Positions 46,475 to 56,338 are shown, counted from the first letter of the stretch. The stretch is 64,000 nt of DNA from an uncultured Cyclobacteriaceae bacterium (GCA_905479015.1 CAJQKV010000035.1:1-64000); one strand, 5' to 3'. A program made the numbers and translations. Notes: generated by a model not told the origin, from the sequence alone.

Positions 46475-47109
46475 GGTTTTACAAAGGGATTGTGTTTTTT
46501 TTCATGACCAACTGTAGTACTGGGGCCATGCCCAGGATAAATTTTGACGGCTTCAGGCAGGGTATATACTTGATTTTTGATGCTTTCTTCCAAGGTCTTA
46601 AAATTTCCCCCAGGAAGATCCGTTCGACCAATACTTTCACGAAAAATCACGTCTCCAGCCATGAGAGATTTATCAGCGGCGTGGTAGAACATTAGATGTC
46701 CTTCAGAATGGCCAGGTGCATACAAGATTTCTAATTTTTCAGACCCAAAGGTAATCACATCCTTTTCGCTGAGTAATTTGTCGGGTTGAGCTTCTTGATA
46801 ATCTTGAATGCCCATAGTGGGCGCATAGGTCGAGACAGATTTCAGTAAATTCTTTTCCGTAGCAGGAATCCATAAAGGGATGTTATATAATTTTTTTAAG
46901 TAGTCATTACCGAGCACATGATCGATGTGGCAATGGGTATTAATAATGGCAATAGGCTTTAATTTATTTGTTTTTATGAAGTCTGTCAGTTCTTTTTTTT
47001 CAAAATCTTCATAGCAGCCGGGATCTAAAACGAGTGTCTCAAGGTTAGAACTGGATAATAAATAAGTGTTTTCGTAGAAAGCGTTGAATACAAAGGATTT
47101 TATGTCCAT
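46471..47109 (-). CDS. MBL-fold metallo-hydrolase (glyoxalase II-like)
   Basis: This is a 212-residue single-domain metallo-beta-lactamase-fold hydrolase. The HxHxDH site is HCHIDH (59-64), with further ligands in APGHSEGHL, GDVIF and YPGHGPST. Size and motifs match the YcbL/glyoxalase II-like group, which cleaves thioesters such as S-lactoylglutathione or a related thiol. It lacks the C-terminal glutathione-binding domain of true GloB. It is cytoplasmic, translationally coupled to pssA, and divergent from the FAD oxidoreductase gene (46-bp gap). Confidence 0.9.
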   Translation of the reverse strand: MDIKSFVFNAFYENTYLLSSSNLETLVLDPGCYEDFEKKELTDFIKTNKLKPIAIINTHCHIDHVLGNDYLKKLYNIPLWIPATEKNLLKSVSTYAPTMGIQDYQEAQPDKLLSEKDVITFGSEKLEILYAPGHSEGHLMFYHAADKSLMAGDVIFRESIGRTDLPGGNFKTLEESIKNQVYTLPEAVKIYPGHGPSTTVGHEKKHNPFVKP

Positions 47110-47155
47110 AAATAATACATTTTACTGCAAATTTGCTTAAAAAGTCGGTAAGACG

Positions 47156-48193
47156 ATGCAAAAGCGAGATATTTTGATTGTAGGGCAGGGCCTGGCCGGA
47201 AGTTTATTGGCTTTGGAGCTCGAAAAAAGAGGAAAACATGTGATGATCTTGGATAACAACCCGATCGTAAGCTCATCAAAAGTCGCAGCTGGTTTGTACA
47301 ATCCTATCACGGGGCGTAAAATGGCGAAAACTTGGTTGGCAGATGAGTTGTTTCCCAACCTCTCCAATTACTACCAAGATTTAGAAAAAAAAATGAATGC
47401 GGGGTTTCATTTTAGCAAAACTATCTATCGCCCGTTCAATAACATTGAAGAACAAAATGATTGGTCTTTGAGAACTGTGGAGCCGGGCTACGCATCCTAT
47501 ATCAAATCAACTTTGAATCATCCTATAGGGATGGATCAATTACTAGACCCCTTGGGAGGGTTCTTTGTAAATAATTCTGGCATGGTTGATGTAGCCGCTT
47601 TAGTAAGTGAATGTAAAAAATATTTCAAAGCCCAAGATTCGTATATTGAATGGAGCGTACCTTCTGAAGCATTAGAAATGGAGGAAGAGAAAATAAAACT
47701 AGGACCTTTTGTGGCAGATCAAATTATTTTCTGTGAAGGACCTATGGCAGTAAAGAATCCGCTGTGGTCTGATTTAAAATTTAGGTTAGTAAAGGGGGAA
47801 ATTTTAGATGTTTCATGTCGTTTAACCATGGATCATGTGGTAAGTAAAGGTGTTTTTATGCTTCCTTATAAAAATTATTTGAGAGTGGGATCTACCTATG
47901 ACAATCAAAATCAAAACGAGGAGCCCACCGAAAAAGGAAGGCGGGAACTCTTGAATAGGTTAAGTAAGTTATATATTGGAAATTTGAAGGTATTGAAACA
48001 TCAGGCAGGATTGAGACCTGCTACTTTCGATAGAAAGCCCTTTGTAGGTTTTCATCACAAACATAAAAATGTGGCTATATTTAATGGTTTTGGAAGTAAG
48101 GGAGTCTCTTTGATTCCGTATTTTGCAATGAGTTTGGCAGATCATATTTGCTTTGGTAAAAAAATACCTTTGGAGGTAAATCCCCTTCGTTGA
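47156..48193 (+). CDS. FAD-dependent oxidoreductase (DAO family)
   Basis: This is a 345-residue flavoprotein of the D-amino-acid-oxidase-like family. The dinucleotide-binding motif ILIVGQGLAGSLLALELEKRG is followed by the strand-end acid ILDN. KVAAGLYNPITGRKM is a recurring motif in this subgroup and GLRPATFDRKPFVG gives the second FAD contact. The substrate is unknown; an amine or amino acid is typical. It is the first gene of a plus-strand operon and lies 3 bases before the large TolB/barrel gene. Confidence 0.88.
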   Translation: MQKRDILIVGQGLAGSLLALELEKRGKHVMILDNNPIVSSSKVAAGLYNPITGRKMAKTWLADELFPNLSNYYQDLEKKMNAGFHFSKTIYRPFNNIEEQNDWSLRTVEPGYASYIKSTLNHPIGMDQLLDPLGGFFVNNSGMVDVAALVSECKKYFKAQDSYIEWSVPSEALEMEEEKIKLGPFVADQIIFCEGPMAVKNPLWSDLKFRLVKGEILDVSCRLTMDHVVSKGVFMLPYKNYLRVGSTYDNQNQNEEPTEKGRRELLNRLSKLYIGNLKVLKHQAGLRPATFDRKPFVGFHHKHKNVAIFNGFGSKGVSLIPYFAMSLADHICFGKKIPLEVNPLR

Positions 48194-48196
48194 AAC

Positions 48197-51100
48197 ATGA
48201 ATTATAAAAAAGCCATATTTCTACTTATATATATACTATCGATCTCATCGTCGTTTGGTCAATATTATGATACAGAATTTGGTCAAAATAGAATTCAATA
48301 CAAAAATTTTAATTGGTTGTTTTATACTACCAGTCATTTTGATGTCTATTATTATGATGAAGGAGGTAAATATGCCAAAGAGGCCATTGACTTTTTAGAA
48401 GATGAATTTAATAGGTTGACAGATGTGTTGGGCTATGCGCCCAGTGCTAAAACTAAAATTGTCATTTATAATTCCTACAATGATCTTCAGCAGAGTAACA
48501 TAGGTATTGATGGTTCTGTTTTCACGATTGGAGGGGAAATGGAATTTATCAAGCTTCAACTGGAAATTGCAAACCCAGGAACGGTTCAGGTATTTAAAGA
48601 AGAGCTTATTTATCTTTTATCTCGTACTTTAATCAACGATATGCTCTTTGGTGGAAGTCTTAAAGAAGTTTTTCAAAGTTCACATCTTCTAAAGCTTCCT
48701 GAATGGTTTATAGATGGTGCAGCAAGGTATTTGGCCTATGGATGGGATTTAAAAATGGATGATTTTATAAGAGATTATTTAGATGCCAAGCACATTAAGA
48801 AAGAAAAAAAGATTCAAGGTGATCAGGCGGGTGTCTTGGGACAAGCCATATGGAACTACATCGCTATTAAATATGGGGCTTCCAATATCTCTAATATTCT
48901 TAATTTAACCAGAATTATGCACAAAGAGGATGTGAGCATAAGCAATACGCTAGGAATTAGTTATAAGCAATTTTCTAAAAATTGGAAAAATTATTATGCC
49001 TTTGGAAAAGATCAAATTGATACCAATTATGAGCCTTTAATTAAAGAAAAAATCATTGCCACAAATAAAAAAGAAAACCTATATTTTAACGATGTGGCAG
49101 TCAGTGAATCAGGCAAATACATTGCCTATACTGAAAATTTATATGGTAAAATTTCTGTTTATCTGAGAGATAGGGATACAGGCAATGAAACGCGAATCCT
49201 TCAAGGAGGGTATCAAGTGGAGGCAGACCATATGGATCAAGATCTTCCCCTATTAGATTTTGCTGGAGATAATATATTGGGAATTATTTATTTTAAACGG
49301 GGATTTCTATACCTAGCGAGTTATCATATTGAAACGGGTCTTCTTAATGAAAAACCCCTCACAAGGTTCAACCAAATCAAAAGTTTTTCTTTGAATCAGA
49401 ATGGGAGATTGGCCATTATAAGCGGAGATACGGATGGAAAAAGTGATCTCTTTCTTGTCAGTGTATTGAGAAATTCAGTTCGCCGAATTACTTCTGATAT
49501 TTTTGATGACATTGACCCAACCTTCATACCCGGTACTGCGGCCATTGTTTTTAGTTCCAACCGTCCCTCGGACGCGTTAAATATTTCGGATACAAGTATC
49601 AAATATTTAAATGATCATTTTAATTTATTTTTATATGATATAGATACAACAACCCAGCAATATTTCAGAATGACCAACACGAACACTCGAGATACGAAAC
49701 CCATATTTAAAAATCAATCGGAATTATATTTTTTAAGTGATCAAAGGGGCATTACTAATGTATTTAAATATGAAATGACTCAGGGTATTCAAACCCAAGT
49801 AACCAATTTTAATAGCAGCCTAAAAGATTTTGATTTGCATTTCAGTAATGATAATGGGATGGTTTTTATAGCTTATAACGAAGGAGAGGATCATATTTAT
49901 TATTATCCTAATATAGATATTGAGTCTTCAAAATTCACCACTGAGACGAACCGTCAAAAAATCAGACAGGGTCAATATATTGCCGAGGTTCTTGATCGGA
50001 GAAAGATGGAAAAATTAAAAAGAGAAAAGGCGGTACGCAATGCGAAGGCAGATAGTCTATTGAATCAAGCCCAAGAAAAGTCATTGGATTTGGACAGCAC
50101 CTCCAAGAAAGTGAATGTGCCGGTAATAGGCCCAGAAGGGTTTGTTTTCGATGAACCTAACCTTTCTGAGAATACCGATTATATAGATACCGAAAACTAT
50201 AATTTTGGCGAAAGGGAAGTCAAAGGAAAACCAAATAATGGGTTAAAAATAGATTCTTTTTTTAAAAACTATCAACGTTTAACCATTGAAAATGAGGTAT
50301 GGGGACCTCGGGTATATAAACCTAGGTTCAGTTCAAATAACCTCATCAATGATTTTGTCTTAGACCCACTCAGAGGGTTTGGTTTTTCAGCAGAAATACA
50401 GGTGTCAGACATTCTGGGAAATCATGTAATCAATGCAGGGGGTATGGTGACGAGAAGTTTTGATCAAGGCGATTTTTTTGCGGAGTATAAGTATTTGAAA
50501 TACTGGATGGACTTTAAAGTACGTTTGATTCGACAATCCATCTATCTTGAAAATGATGCAGAAAATTTTTTGAGACAGTCCTACAAGTTAAATGGATTGA
50601 TTGTGGGAGCAGCGGTCCCCTTGACCAATAAATTCAGACTTGAGTTGAATCCCTTTTTTCAGCAAACCAGTTTCAATAATCTACAATATGAAAGTGTAAA
50701 TACCAATGCTGCTGATTATGCTAAGGACAGTCGCATTTTGTATACAGGCTTTAAATTAAAAGGTGTTTTTGATAATACAGAGGAAAGAGGGTTCAATATT
50801 TTACAAGGGACGAGAGCCCTAGTAGAGTTTCATTACAATCAATCATTTTCTAAAAATCAATCATTTAATGTGTTTAGGTTTGACTTGAGGCATTATCAAA
50901 AAATCCATAATGAACTGACATTGGCTACCCGTATTTATATGGGAAAATCATTTGGTCCTAATCCACAAAAATTTCTCTTAGGAGGCGTGCCTAATTGGGT
51001 ATTAGCCCGGACTAAAGAACATTCTGGAGGGGATCCTTTGACCGTAGCTAACGAAATCGATAATAGTAATTTGCTTTTCACAGAATTTGTAAACCACATG

Positions 51101-51490
51101 CGGGGCTATGATTTGAATGAGAAATATGGTACTGCTGCTCTGTTGATAAATATGGAATTGAAATTTCCAGTATTTCAATATTTGTCAAGATTTCCTGTAA
51201 AGTCTACTTTTTTGAGGAATTTCATGTTGGTGGCTTTTATGGATATTGGCTCCGCTTGGGATGGAAAAATCCCTATCACACGAAAAAATAGTATTATTTT
51301 TATTGAGTACGAAGAGACTCCTTTTAAAGCTAATGTGGCGAACTATGCCAGCCCGTGGCTGGCAAGCTATGGTTTTGGACTCAGAACGGCATTATTGGGT
51401 TATTATCTCAAACTTGATTACGCCAGGCCTGTGGAGGATTTTGAGATAAAATCTGCAAAATTCACCCTTTCATTAGGCTTAGACTTTTAA
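48197..51490 (+). CDS. Outer-membrane protein: degenerate peptidase domain, TolB-like propeller and C-terminal beta-barrel
   Basis: This is a 1097-residue protein with signal peptide ending SSFGQ. Residues about 25-270 resemble a gluzincin (peptidase MA-like) domain (VIYNSYNDLQQSN, LPEWFIDGAARYLAYGWD), but the HExxH site is replaced by EELIYLL, so it should be inactive. Residues about 280-600 are TolB/WD40-like propeller repeats (YIAYTENLYGKISVYLRD, IVFSSNRPSDALNI). A charged linker follows. From about 710 a BamA-like beta-barrel ends in the strand FTLSLGLDF with terminal Phe, the outer-membrane signal. It may be scaffolding rather than enzymatic. yicC starts 9 bases later. Confidence 0.8.
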   Translation: MNYKKAIFLLIYILSISSSFGQYYDTEFGQNRIQYKNFNWLFYTTSHFDVYYYDEGGKYAKEAIDFLEDEFNRLTDVLGYAPSAKTKIVIYNSYNDLQQSNIGIDGSVFTIGGEMEFIKLQLEIANPGTVQVFKEELIYLLSRTLINDMLFGGSLKEVFQSSHLLKLPEWFIDGAARYLAYGWDLKMDDFIRDYLDAKHIKKEKKIQGDQAGVLGQAIWNYIAIKYGASNISNILNLTRIMHKEDVSISNTLGISYKQFSKNWKNYYAFGKDQIDTNYEPLIKEKIIATNKKENLYFNDVAVSESGKYIAYTENLYGKISVYLRDRDTGNETRILQGGYQVEADHMDQDLPLLDFAGDNILGIIYFKRGFLYLASYHIETGLLNEKPLTRFNQIKSFSLNQNGRLAIISGDTDGKSDLFLVSVLRNSVRRITSDIFDDIDPTFIPGTAAIVFSSNRPSDALNISDTSIKYLNDHFNLFLYDIDTTTQQYFRMTNTNTRDTKPIFKNQSELYFLSDQRGITNVFKYEMTQGIQTQVTNFNSSLKDFDLHFSNDNGMVFIAYNEGEDHIYYYPNIDIESSKFTTETNRQKIRQGQYIAEVLDRRKMEKLKREKAVRNAKADSLLNQAQEKSLDLDSTSKKVNVPVIGPEGFVFDEPNLSENTDYIDTENYNFGEREVKGKPNNGLKIDSFFKNYQRLTIENEVWGPRVYKPRFSSNNLINDFVLDPLRGFGFSAEIQVSDILGNHVINAGGMVTRSFDQGDFFAEYKYLKYWMDFKVRLIRQSIYLENDAENFLRQSYKLNGLIVGAAVPLTNKFRLELNPFFQQTSFNNLQYESVNTNAADYAKDSRILYTGFKLKGVFDNTEERGFNILQGTRALVEFHYNQSFSKNQSFNVFRFDLRHYQKIHNELTLATRIYMGKSFGPNPQKFLLGGVPNWVLARTKEHSGGDPLTVANEIDNSNLLFTEFVNHMRGYDLNEKYGTAALLINMELKFPVFQYLSRFPVKSTFLRNFMLVAFMDIGSAWDGKIPITRKNSIIFIEYEETPFKANVANYASPWLASYGFGLRTALLGYYLKLDYARPVEDFEIKSAKFTLSLGLDF

Positions 51491-51499
51491 CATTGTGCT

Positions 51500-52381
51500 A
51501 TGATTACATCCATGACGGGTTTTGGTTCCGCTGAAAAAATTACCGAGAAGTATTCTTTAAAAGTTGAGATCAAGACGCTCAACAGTAAGTTTTTTGATGC
51601 CTCCTTTCGATTACCTCGAGCATTTTTAAAATGGGAAATGGAAATAAAGGCACTTCTCGAAAAAGAATTGGGTCGAGGTAAAATCAATTTGGGGGTTCAT
51701 TTTGAGCTTAAAAATTTCGAGCAACCACCGATTCAGATCAATCAGGAACTGTTCGACGCCTATTATAAGCGTCTAGAGCAATTGTCTGGAGATATGGGAG
51801 CATCAGGAAAAGTGGCCTTATTTAAGATGGCCATGAACATGCCCAATGTCATTTTACACGAAGAGAATCCAGAAGAAAACATTTCTTTTGAAGTCTTCAA
51901 AGAAGTGCTTTTGGAGGGAGTAGCTGACTGCAATCAATTCAGACTTCAGGAAGGAGCAAATCTACAAGAAGCTTTGGTCGCTTCTCATCAAAAAATCAGA
52001 AACGGACTTAGTGAGGTGGAAGAACTAGACCCAGGAAGAATAGAAAATTTAAAAAGTCGAATTCATCAATCGTTAGAAGAAATCAAGCAGCGGGTTAAAG
52101 TAGATGAAAATAGATTCGAACAAGAATTGATCTACTATATTGAAAAGTTAGACCTCACAGAAGAAAAAATACGACTGGGCAGTCATTTAGATTATTTTAT
52201 TGATGTAATCAGTGATGATAAAGGTGCAAGCGGGAAAAAATTAGGATTTCTATGCCAAGAATTGGGGCGAGAAATTAATACCATAGGCTCCAAGGCCAAT
52301 GATGCAGGTATTCAAAGATCAGTGGTGGGGATGAAGGAGGAGTTAGAGAAAATTAAAGAGCAAATCCTTAATATTTTATAA
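51500..52381 (+). CDS. yicC: YicC/YloC family endoribonuclease
   Basis: This is a 293-residue protein of the YicC family, RNA-binding endoribonucleases implicated in small-RNA turnover and stationary-phase fitness in E. coli. The N-terminal signature MITSMTGFGSAE is followed by VEIKTLNSKFFDASFRLPR, and the C-terminal GKKLGFLCQELGREINTIGSKAND is diagnostic. It is usually followed by gmk, but here a MazG-like gene follows at 21 bp. Length is normal. Confidence 0.93.
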   Translation: MITSMTGFGSAEKITEKYSLKVEIKTLNSKFFDASFRLPRAFLKWEMEIKALLEKELGRGKINLGVHFELKNFEQPPIQINQELFDAYYKRLEQLSGDMGASGKVALFKMAMNMPNVILHEENPEENISFEVFKEVLLEGVADCNQFRLQEGANLQEALVASHQKIRNGLSEVEELDPGRIENLKSRIHQSLEEIKQRVKVDENRFEQELIYYIEKLDLTEEKIRLGSHLDYFIDVISDDKGASGKKLGFLCQELGREINTIGSKANDAGIQRSVVGMKEELEKIKEQILNIL

Positions 52382-52402
52382 ACCTTAAATGACCGTGACC
52401 TA

Positions 52403-52729
52403 ATGGAAATCAAAGAAGCCCAGGAAAAAGTGGATGCATGGATCAATACCACAGGAGTACGCTATTTCAGTGAACTAACCAATATGGTTATATTGTCTGA
52501 GGAGGTTGGGGAATTGGCGCGTATTATAGCGAGAAAATATGGTGATCAGTCCTTTAAAAAATCAGATGAAGTCTATGATATGGCCGATGAAATGGCGGAT
52601 ATTTTATGGGTTTTGATGTGCTTGGCCAATCAGACAGGTATTGATTTGACAGAAGCATTAGAAAACAACTTTAAAAAGAAGGATCTCAGAGATCACCTGC
52701 GTCATAAGAACAATCCTAAATTGAAATAG
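52403..52729 (+). CDS. MazG-like nucleotide pyrophosphohydrolase
   Basis: This is a 108-residue all-alpha NTP pyrophosphatase of the MazG-like/YpjD group, which hydrolyses (d)NTPs to monophosphates. The metal motif ExxE...ExxD is visible as SEEVGELARII and DEMADILWVLMCLANQTGIDL. It has a single domain, not the tandem MazG of E. coli, and probably works as a dimer or tetramer. The DUF2721 gene starts directly after its stop. Confidence 0.9.
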   Translation: MEIKEAQEKVDAWINTTGVRYFSELTNMVILSEEVGELARIIARKYGDQSFKKSDEVYDMADEMADILWVLMCLANQTGIDLTEALENNFKKKDLRDHLRHKNNPKLK

Positions 52730-53140
52730 ATGGTCATCTCAATCAATATACCTGCCTTACTTTTCCCAGCGATTTCTTTGTTATTGCTGGCCTACACCAA
52801 TCGGTTTTTGGTGATTGCCCAAATCATACGAGAATTACATAAAAAATATTTGGAGCACGACGATAAAGTCCTCATTATGGGTCAAATTAAAAATTTAAGA
52901 AGAAGATTGACGCTGATTCGAGATATGCAAATTTTGGGGGTTCTGAGTTTTTTCTTTTGTGTATTAAGTATGATTTTTATCTTTTATGGTCAGCTTGATT
53001 TTGGCAGCTATTTGTTCGGTTTTTCTTTGATCTTATTATTGGCTTCTTTGATTTATTCCTTACGGGAGTTACAGATTTCGACCAAAGCGTTGGATCTTGA
53101 ATTGTCTAAAATGGAATTGGGCAGGCGGACTAGATTTTAA
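52730..53140 (+). CDS. DUF2721 membrane protein
   Basis: This is a 136-residue inner-membrane protein of the DUF2721 family. Three hydrophobic helices are seen: residues about 8-32, 66-88 and 92-110. The charged loop LRRRLTLIRD lies between the first and second. The start codon follows the stop of the MazG-like gene with no spacer, so translation is coupled. Function is unknown. Its 3' end overlaps convergent comB by 11 bases. Confidence 0.85.
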   Translation: MVISINIPALLFPAISLLLLAYTNRFLVIAQIIRELHKKYLEHDDKVLIMGQIKNLRRRLTLIRDMQILGVLSFFFCVLSMIFIFYGQLDFGSYLFGFSLILLLASLIYSLRELQISTKALDLELSKMELGRRTRF

Positions 53141-53840
53141 CAATTTTTGAACCCATCAATCTACCATTGAGGTGGGGATACTTATCTACTTGAAGACAAA
53201 AATCAAGATCTTTAGTTATTCCAAATTTTTTAAGTCGCTCGGCATGGTCAGATTTTAATGCTATTTTCAGTAAGGAATTCTTATTTTGGAGATAAAAATC
53301 TAAAGCCATTTTAGCCGCATCATTCTCAGCGAGAAAATCATGACCGATCAGTTGATGCGTTAAGGCGCCAGCGTACAAGGTGTCTTCTATATTGGGCGCT
53401 TCCTTCCAACCAGCGCAATGAATGACGACAGGTAAGTTTTGATCGATTAAATAGTTCAGCGTAGCTGTAATGTTCAAAAATGAGCCAATGATCACCTGTT
53501 CTGCATTTTTTGATTTTTCTATAGCCATTGTACCGTTGGTTGTAGATACAGCCACCTTTTTTCCAGAGACTTTGCCCATGTAGTCAAAAGGCGAATTACC
53601 TAGGTCAAACCCTTTGATTTTGATACCTCCACGTTCTCCCGCAGTGAGCATCCCCTGAGTTCCTAACTTTAAGCATGCCTCCACGGTACTCACAGGATAA
53701 ATAGCAGTGACATTTTCTGACAAAGCGGTGATCATGCAGGAAGTTGCCCGAAATACATCCACCACAACGGCAATTTTCCCTTCGAGAAGGTGTTGATTGA
53801 TTAACTTAGGCGTGAGACAAACCTCTATAGTTAAGGCCAT
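53130..53840 (-). CDS. comB: 2-phosphosulfolactate phosphatase ComB
   Basis: This is a 236-residue Mg-dependent phosphatase that converts 2-phosphosulfolactate to sulfolactate. The ComB pattern is seen at VVVDVFRATSCMITAL, GERGGIKIKGFDLGNSP and STTNGTMAIE. In methanogens it serves coenzyme M synthesis; in bacteria sulfolactate is a product or intermediate of sulfonate metabolism. No other sulfonate gene is nearby. It lies 4 bases downstream of gcvT, at the end of a five-gene minus-strand operon. Confidence 0.92.
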   Translation of the reverse strand: MALTIEVCLTPKLINQHLLEGKIAVVVDVFRATSCMITALSENVTAIYPVSTVEACLKLGTQGMLTAGERGGIKIKGFDLGNSPFDYMGKVSGKKVAVSTTNGTMAIEKSKNAEQVIIGSFLNITATLNYLIDQNLPVVIHCAGWKEAPNIEDTLYAGALTHQLIGHDFLAENDAAKMALDFYLQNKNSLLKIALKSDHAERLKKFGITKDLDFCLQVDKYPHLNGRLMGSKIVKI

Positions 53841-53844
53841 GAGC

Positions 53845-54927
53845 TTATAAAAATGGAGTCTTACAAATGATAGCGGGTACTTTTTTATGGCGAATTTCGA
53901 TGAGAATTTCTGTCCCTATTTGATGGTCGCCGATGGGGACATAACCCATGCCAATACCTTTATTTAAGGATGGGCTCATGGTTCCCGAAGTGACCTTACC
54001 AATGATGACACCTTCTAAATTCATAATGGGATAATCATGCCTTGGGATGCCTTTCCCTTTAATTTCAAATGCAATTAATTTTTTCTGAACTCCTTTTTCT
54101 TTCTGTAAGGCGAGCGCTGCCGAATTGATAAAGGATTTTGAAAACTTTGTAATCCATCCCAGACCTCCTTCAAGAGGAGAAGTCTTATCGTCGATATCAT
54201 TGCCATATAAGCAATATCCCATCTCTAGTCTCAAGGTATCTCGCGCACCCAAACCTATAGGCTTGATATCATATTCAGTTCCAGTCTGAAATATTTGATT
54301 CCATAAAGATTCTGCTTGTTCATTTTTAACATACAATTCGAATCCACCTGCGCCTGTATAACCTGTAGCTGAGATGATGATCCCATCTATACCGGCTAGG
54401 GTGCCTTCATGGAAATGATAAAACTTGATCGCGGCTAAATCAACTTCTGTGATGGATTGCAATACGTCTAAAGCTTTGGGTCCCTGTACTGCAAAGAGGC
54501 AATAATCTTTTGAGACATTGGATAAAGAGGCCTTCATGTCGTTGTTGGCTGAAACCCAAAGCCAATCCTTTTCAATATTAGAAGCGTTGACGACCAATAA
54601 ATATTTTTCTGTATTGAACCTGTAAACAATCAAATCATCTACGATACCTCCCTCATGATTGGGTAGACATGAATACTGCGCTTGACCATCTATAAGTTTA
54701 GCTGCGTCGTTACTCGTTACTTTTTGAATCAGGGCTAGGGCATGAGGCCCTTCAATAAGAAATTCGCCCATATGAGAAACATCAAATACACCTACGCCAT
54801 TTCTTACCGCTAAATGTTCTTCTTTATCCGAGCTGTATCTTACCGGCATTTCGAACCCACCAAAGGGAATGATTCTAGCTCCAAGAGCTTCGTGGACATG
54901 ATGTAATGGGATACGAGTATTTTCCAT
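53845..54927 (-). CDS. gcvT: Glycine cleavage system aminomethyltransferase GcvT
   Basis: This is the T-protein of glycine cleavage, transferring the methylene group from lipoyl-H to tetrahydrofolate with release of ammonia. Length is 360 residues. Signatures are FGGFEMPVRYSSDKEEHLAVRNGVGVFDVSHMGEF (split here as GGFEMPVRYS and GVFDVSHMGE), SATGYTGAGGFELYV, and GLGARDTLRLEMGYCLYG. No gcvH or gcvP is present. It sits 9 bases after the exodeoxyribonuclease gene and 4 before comB. Confidence 0.96.
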   Translation of the reverse strand: MENTRIPLHHVHEALGARIIPFGGFEMPVRYSSDKEEHLAVRNGVGVFDVSHMGEFLIEGPHALALIQKVTSNDAAKLIDGQAQYSCLPNHEGGIVDDLIVYRFNTEKYLLVVNASNIEKDWLWVSANNDMKASLSNVSKDYCLFAVQGPKALDVLQSITEVDLAAIKFYHFHEGTLAGIDGIIISATGYTGAGGFELYVKNEQAESLWNQIFQTGTEYDIKPIGLGARDTLRLEMGYCLYGNDIDDKTSPLEGGLGWITKFSKSFINSAALALQKEKGVQKKLIAFEIKGKGIPRHDYPIMNLEGVIIGKVTSGTMSPSLNKGIGMGYVPIGDHQIGTEILIEIRHKKVPAIICKTPFL

Positions 54928-54936
54928 AGATCTAGG

Positions 54937-55713
54937 TTAGATAGTGATTTTAAGCCCTACTGGGCAATGATCGGAACCCATTACTTCATGGTAGATTAAG
55001 GCGTCATCAAGTTGTCCTTCAAGGGCTGTCGAGGCTAAGAAATAGTCTATTCTCCAACCTACATTTCTTGTTCTTGATTGAAATCGGTAATTCCACCAGC
55101 TGTATTTAATCTCCTCGGGATAATACTTCCTAAAGGTATCTAAATATCCCGCACTTAATAAGCTTTCTAAACCGTCAATTTCTTTTTGAGTATATCCACT
55201 CGATACATTGTAATTGGGTTTAGGCCGTGCAATGTCAATTTCCTTGTTGGCTACATTGAGATCCCCGCAAATAACTACAGGTTTTGTTTGCTCTAAACTT
55301 AAAATGTATGCTTTAAATGCAATGTCCCACGTCGTCCTGTAATCTAATCTTTTTAAACCTTCTCCTGAATTGGGTGTATAAACGGTAACTAAAAAATAAG
55401 AGGCAAACTCTGCGGTAATCACACGGCCTTCTTGATCATGTTCTTCCACTCCCATATCAAAGCTTATATTTAACGGTTTTTCTTTGGATAAAATGGCTGT
55501 TCCAGAATATCCTTTTCTTGCTTTGGAGGAGTTGGTATATATATGATAACCTTCTATTACCGAAAATGCTTTTTGAGCATCTTCGGGTTGAGCTTTAATT
55601 TCTTGCAGACACAACACATCTGGGTTTAATACCTTCAGATCTTTAAGGAAATCTTTTTTCATAATAGCACGAATGCCATTAACGTTCCAGGAAACAAGAT
55701 GGGTGATTGACAT
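54937..55713 (-). CDS. xth: Exodeoxyribonuclease III / AP endonuclease
   Basis: This is a 258-residue base-excision-repair enzyme that cleaves at abasic sites and trims 3' ends. Family motifs are SWNVNGIRAI, LCLQEIKA with the metal-binding Glu, GDLNVANKEIDIARPK with the catalytic Asp/Asn, WRIDYFLAS, and the terminal SDHCPVGL with the Asp-His pair. The set is complete. It lies 27 bases downstream of rnhB in the operon. Confidence 0.95.
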   Translation of the reverse strand: MSITHLVSWNVNGIRAIMKKDFLKDLKVLNPDVLCLQEIKAQPEDAQKAFSVIEGYHIYTNSSKARKGYSGTAILSKEKPLNISFDMGVEEHDQEGRVITAEFASYFLVTVYTPNSGEGLKRLDYRTTWDIAFKAYILSLEQTKPVVICGDLNVANKEIDIARPKPNYNVSSGYTQKEIDGLESLLSAGYLDTFRKYYPEEIKYSWWNYRFQSRTRNVGWRIDYFLASTALEGQLDDALIYHEVMGSDHCPVGLKITI

Positions 55714-55740
55714 AAAGGCTAAATTAAATAGACCTTGTGA

Positions 55741-56322
55741 TTATTTAGGTAGAAGTTGAAATGTTTTTCTATGGTAGGGTGTAATACCTTGTTTGCGGAT
55801 CCCCTGTCGATGGGCGATGGTAGGATAGCCCACGTTAGTTTCCCAACCGTAATGAGGATATTCTTTTGCTAAATCTCGCATGAGTTGATCGCGATACGTT
55901 TTAGCGAGTACTGAAGCAGCGGCTATTGAAAGGAATTTCGAATCACCTTTTATGATACATTGATGAGGAATAGAACAGTGAGGGGTATACCTATTACCAT
56001 CGATGAGAAGGAGTTCGGGTTTGATTTTTAACTGATCAATGGCTCTGTGCATAGCTAAAAATGAAGCATTGAGGATATTGATTTCATCAATTTCTTGAGG
56101 AGAAACTACCCCAATACCATAAGCTAACGCTACATTTTCTATTTCTATTTTAAGTAATTCACGCTGGGAAACGCTAAGTTTCTTAGAGTCATTTAGAAAA
56201 TCATGTTTGAAATGTTTGGGTAAGATGACCGCTGCCGCGACAACAGGTCCCGCCAAGCATCCTCTTCCCACCTCGTCACAGCCCGCTTCAGTTTTGTTTA
56301 CATCAAAATATGAATTGAGCAT
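55741..56322 (-). CDS. rnhB: Ribonuclease HII
   Basis: This is a 193-residue enzyme that cuts RNA in RNA/DNA hybrids and at single ribonucleotides. The active-site acids are seen in [11 protein letters not shown] (DE pair near residues 16-17), LLIDGN and the [15 protein letters not shown] region. [12 protein letters not shown] is the usual C-terminal signature. It starts 16 bases downstream of the large secreted-protein gene, whose transcript it probably shares. Confidence 0.95.
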   Translation of the reverse strand: MLNSYFDVNKTEAGCDEVGRGCLAGPVVAAAVILPKHFKHDFLNDSKKLSVSQRELLKIEIENVALAYGIGVVSPQEIDEINILNASFLAMHRAIDQLKIKPELLLIDGNRYTPHCSIPHQCIIKGDSKFLSIAAASVLAKTYRDQLMRDLAKEYPHYGWETNVGYPTIAHRQGIRKQGITPYHRKTFQLLPK

Positions 56323-56338
56323 TGCACCTACCTATTCA

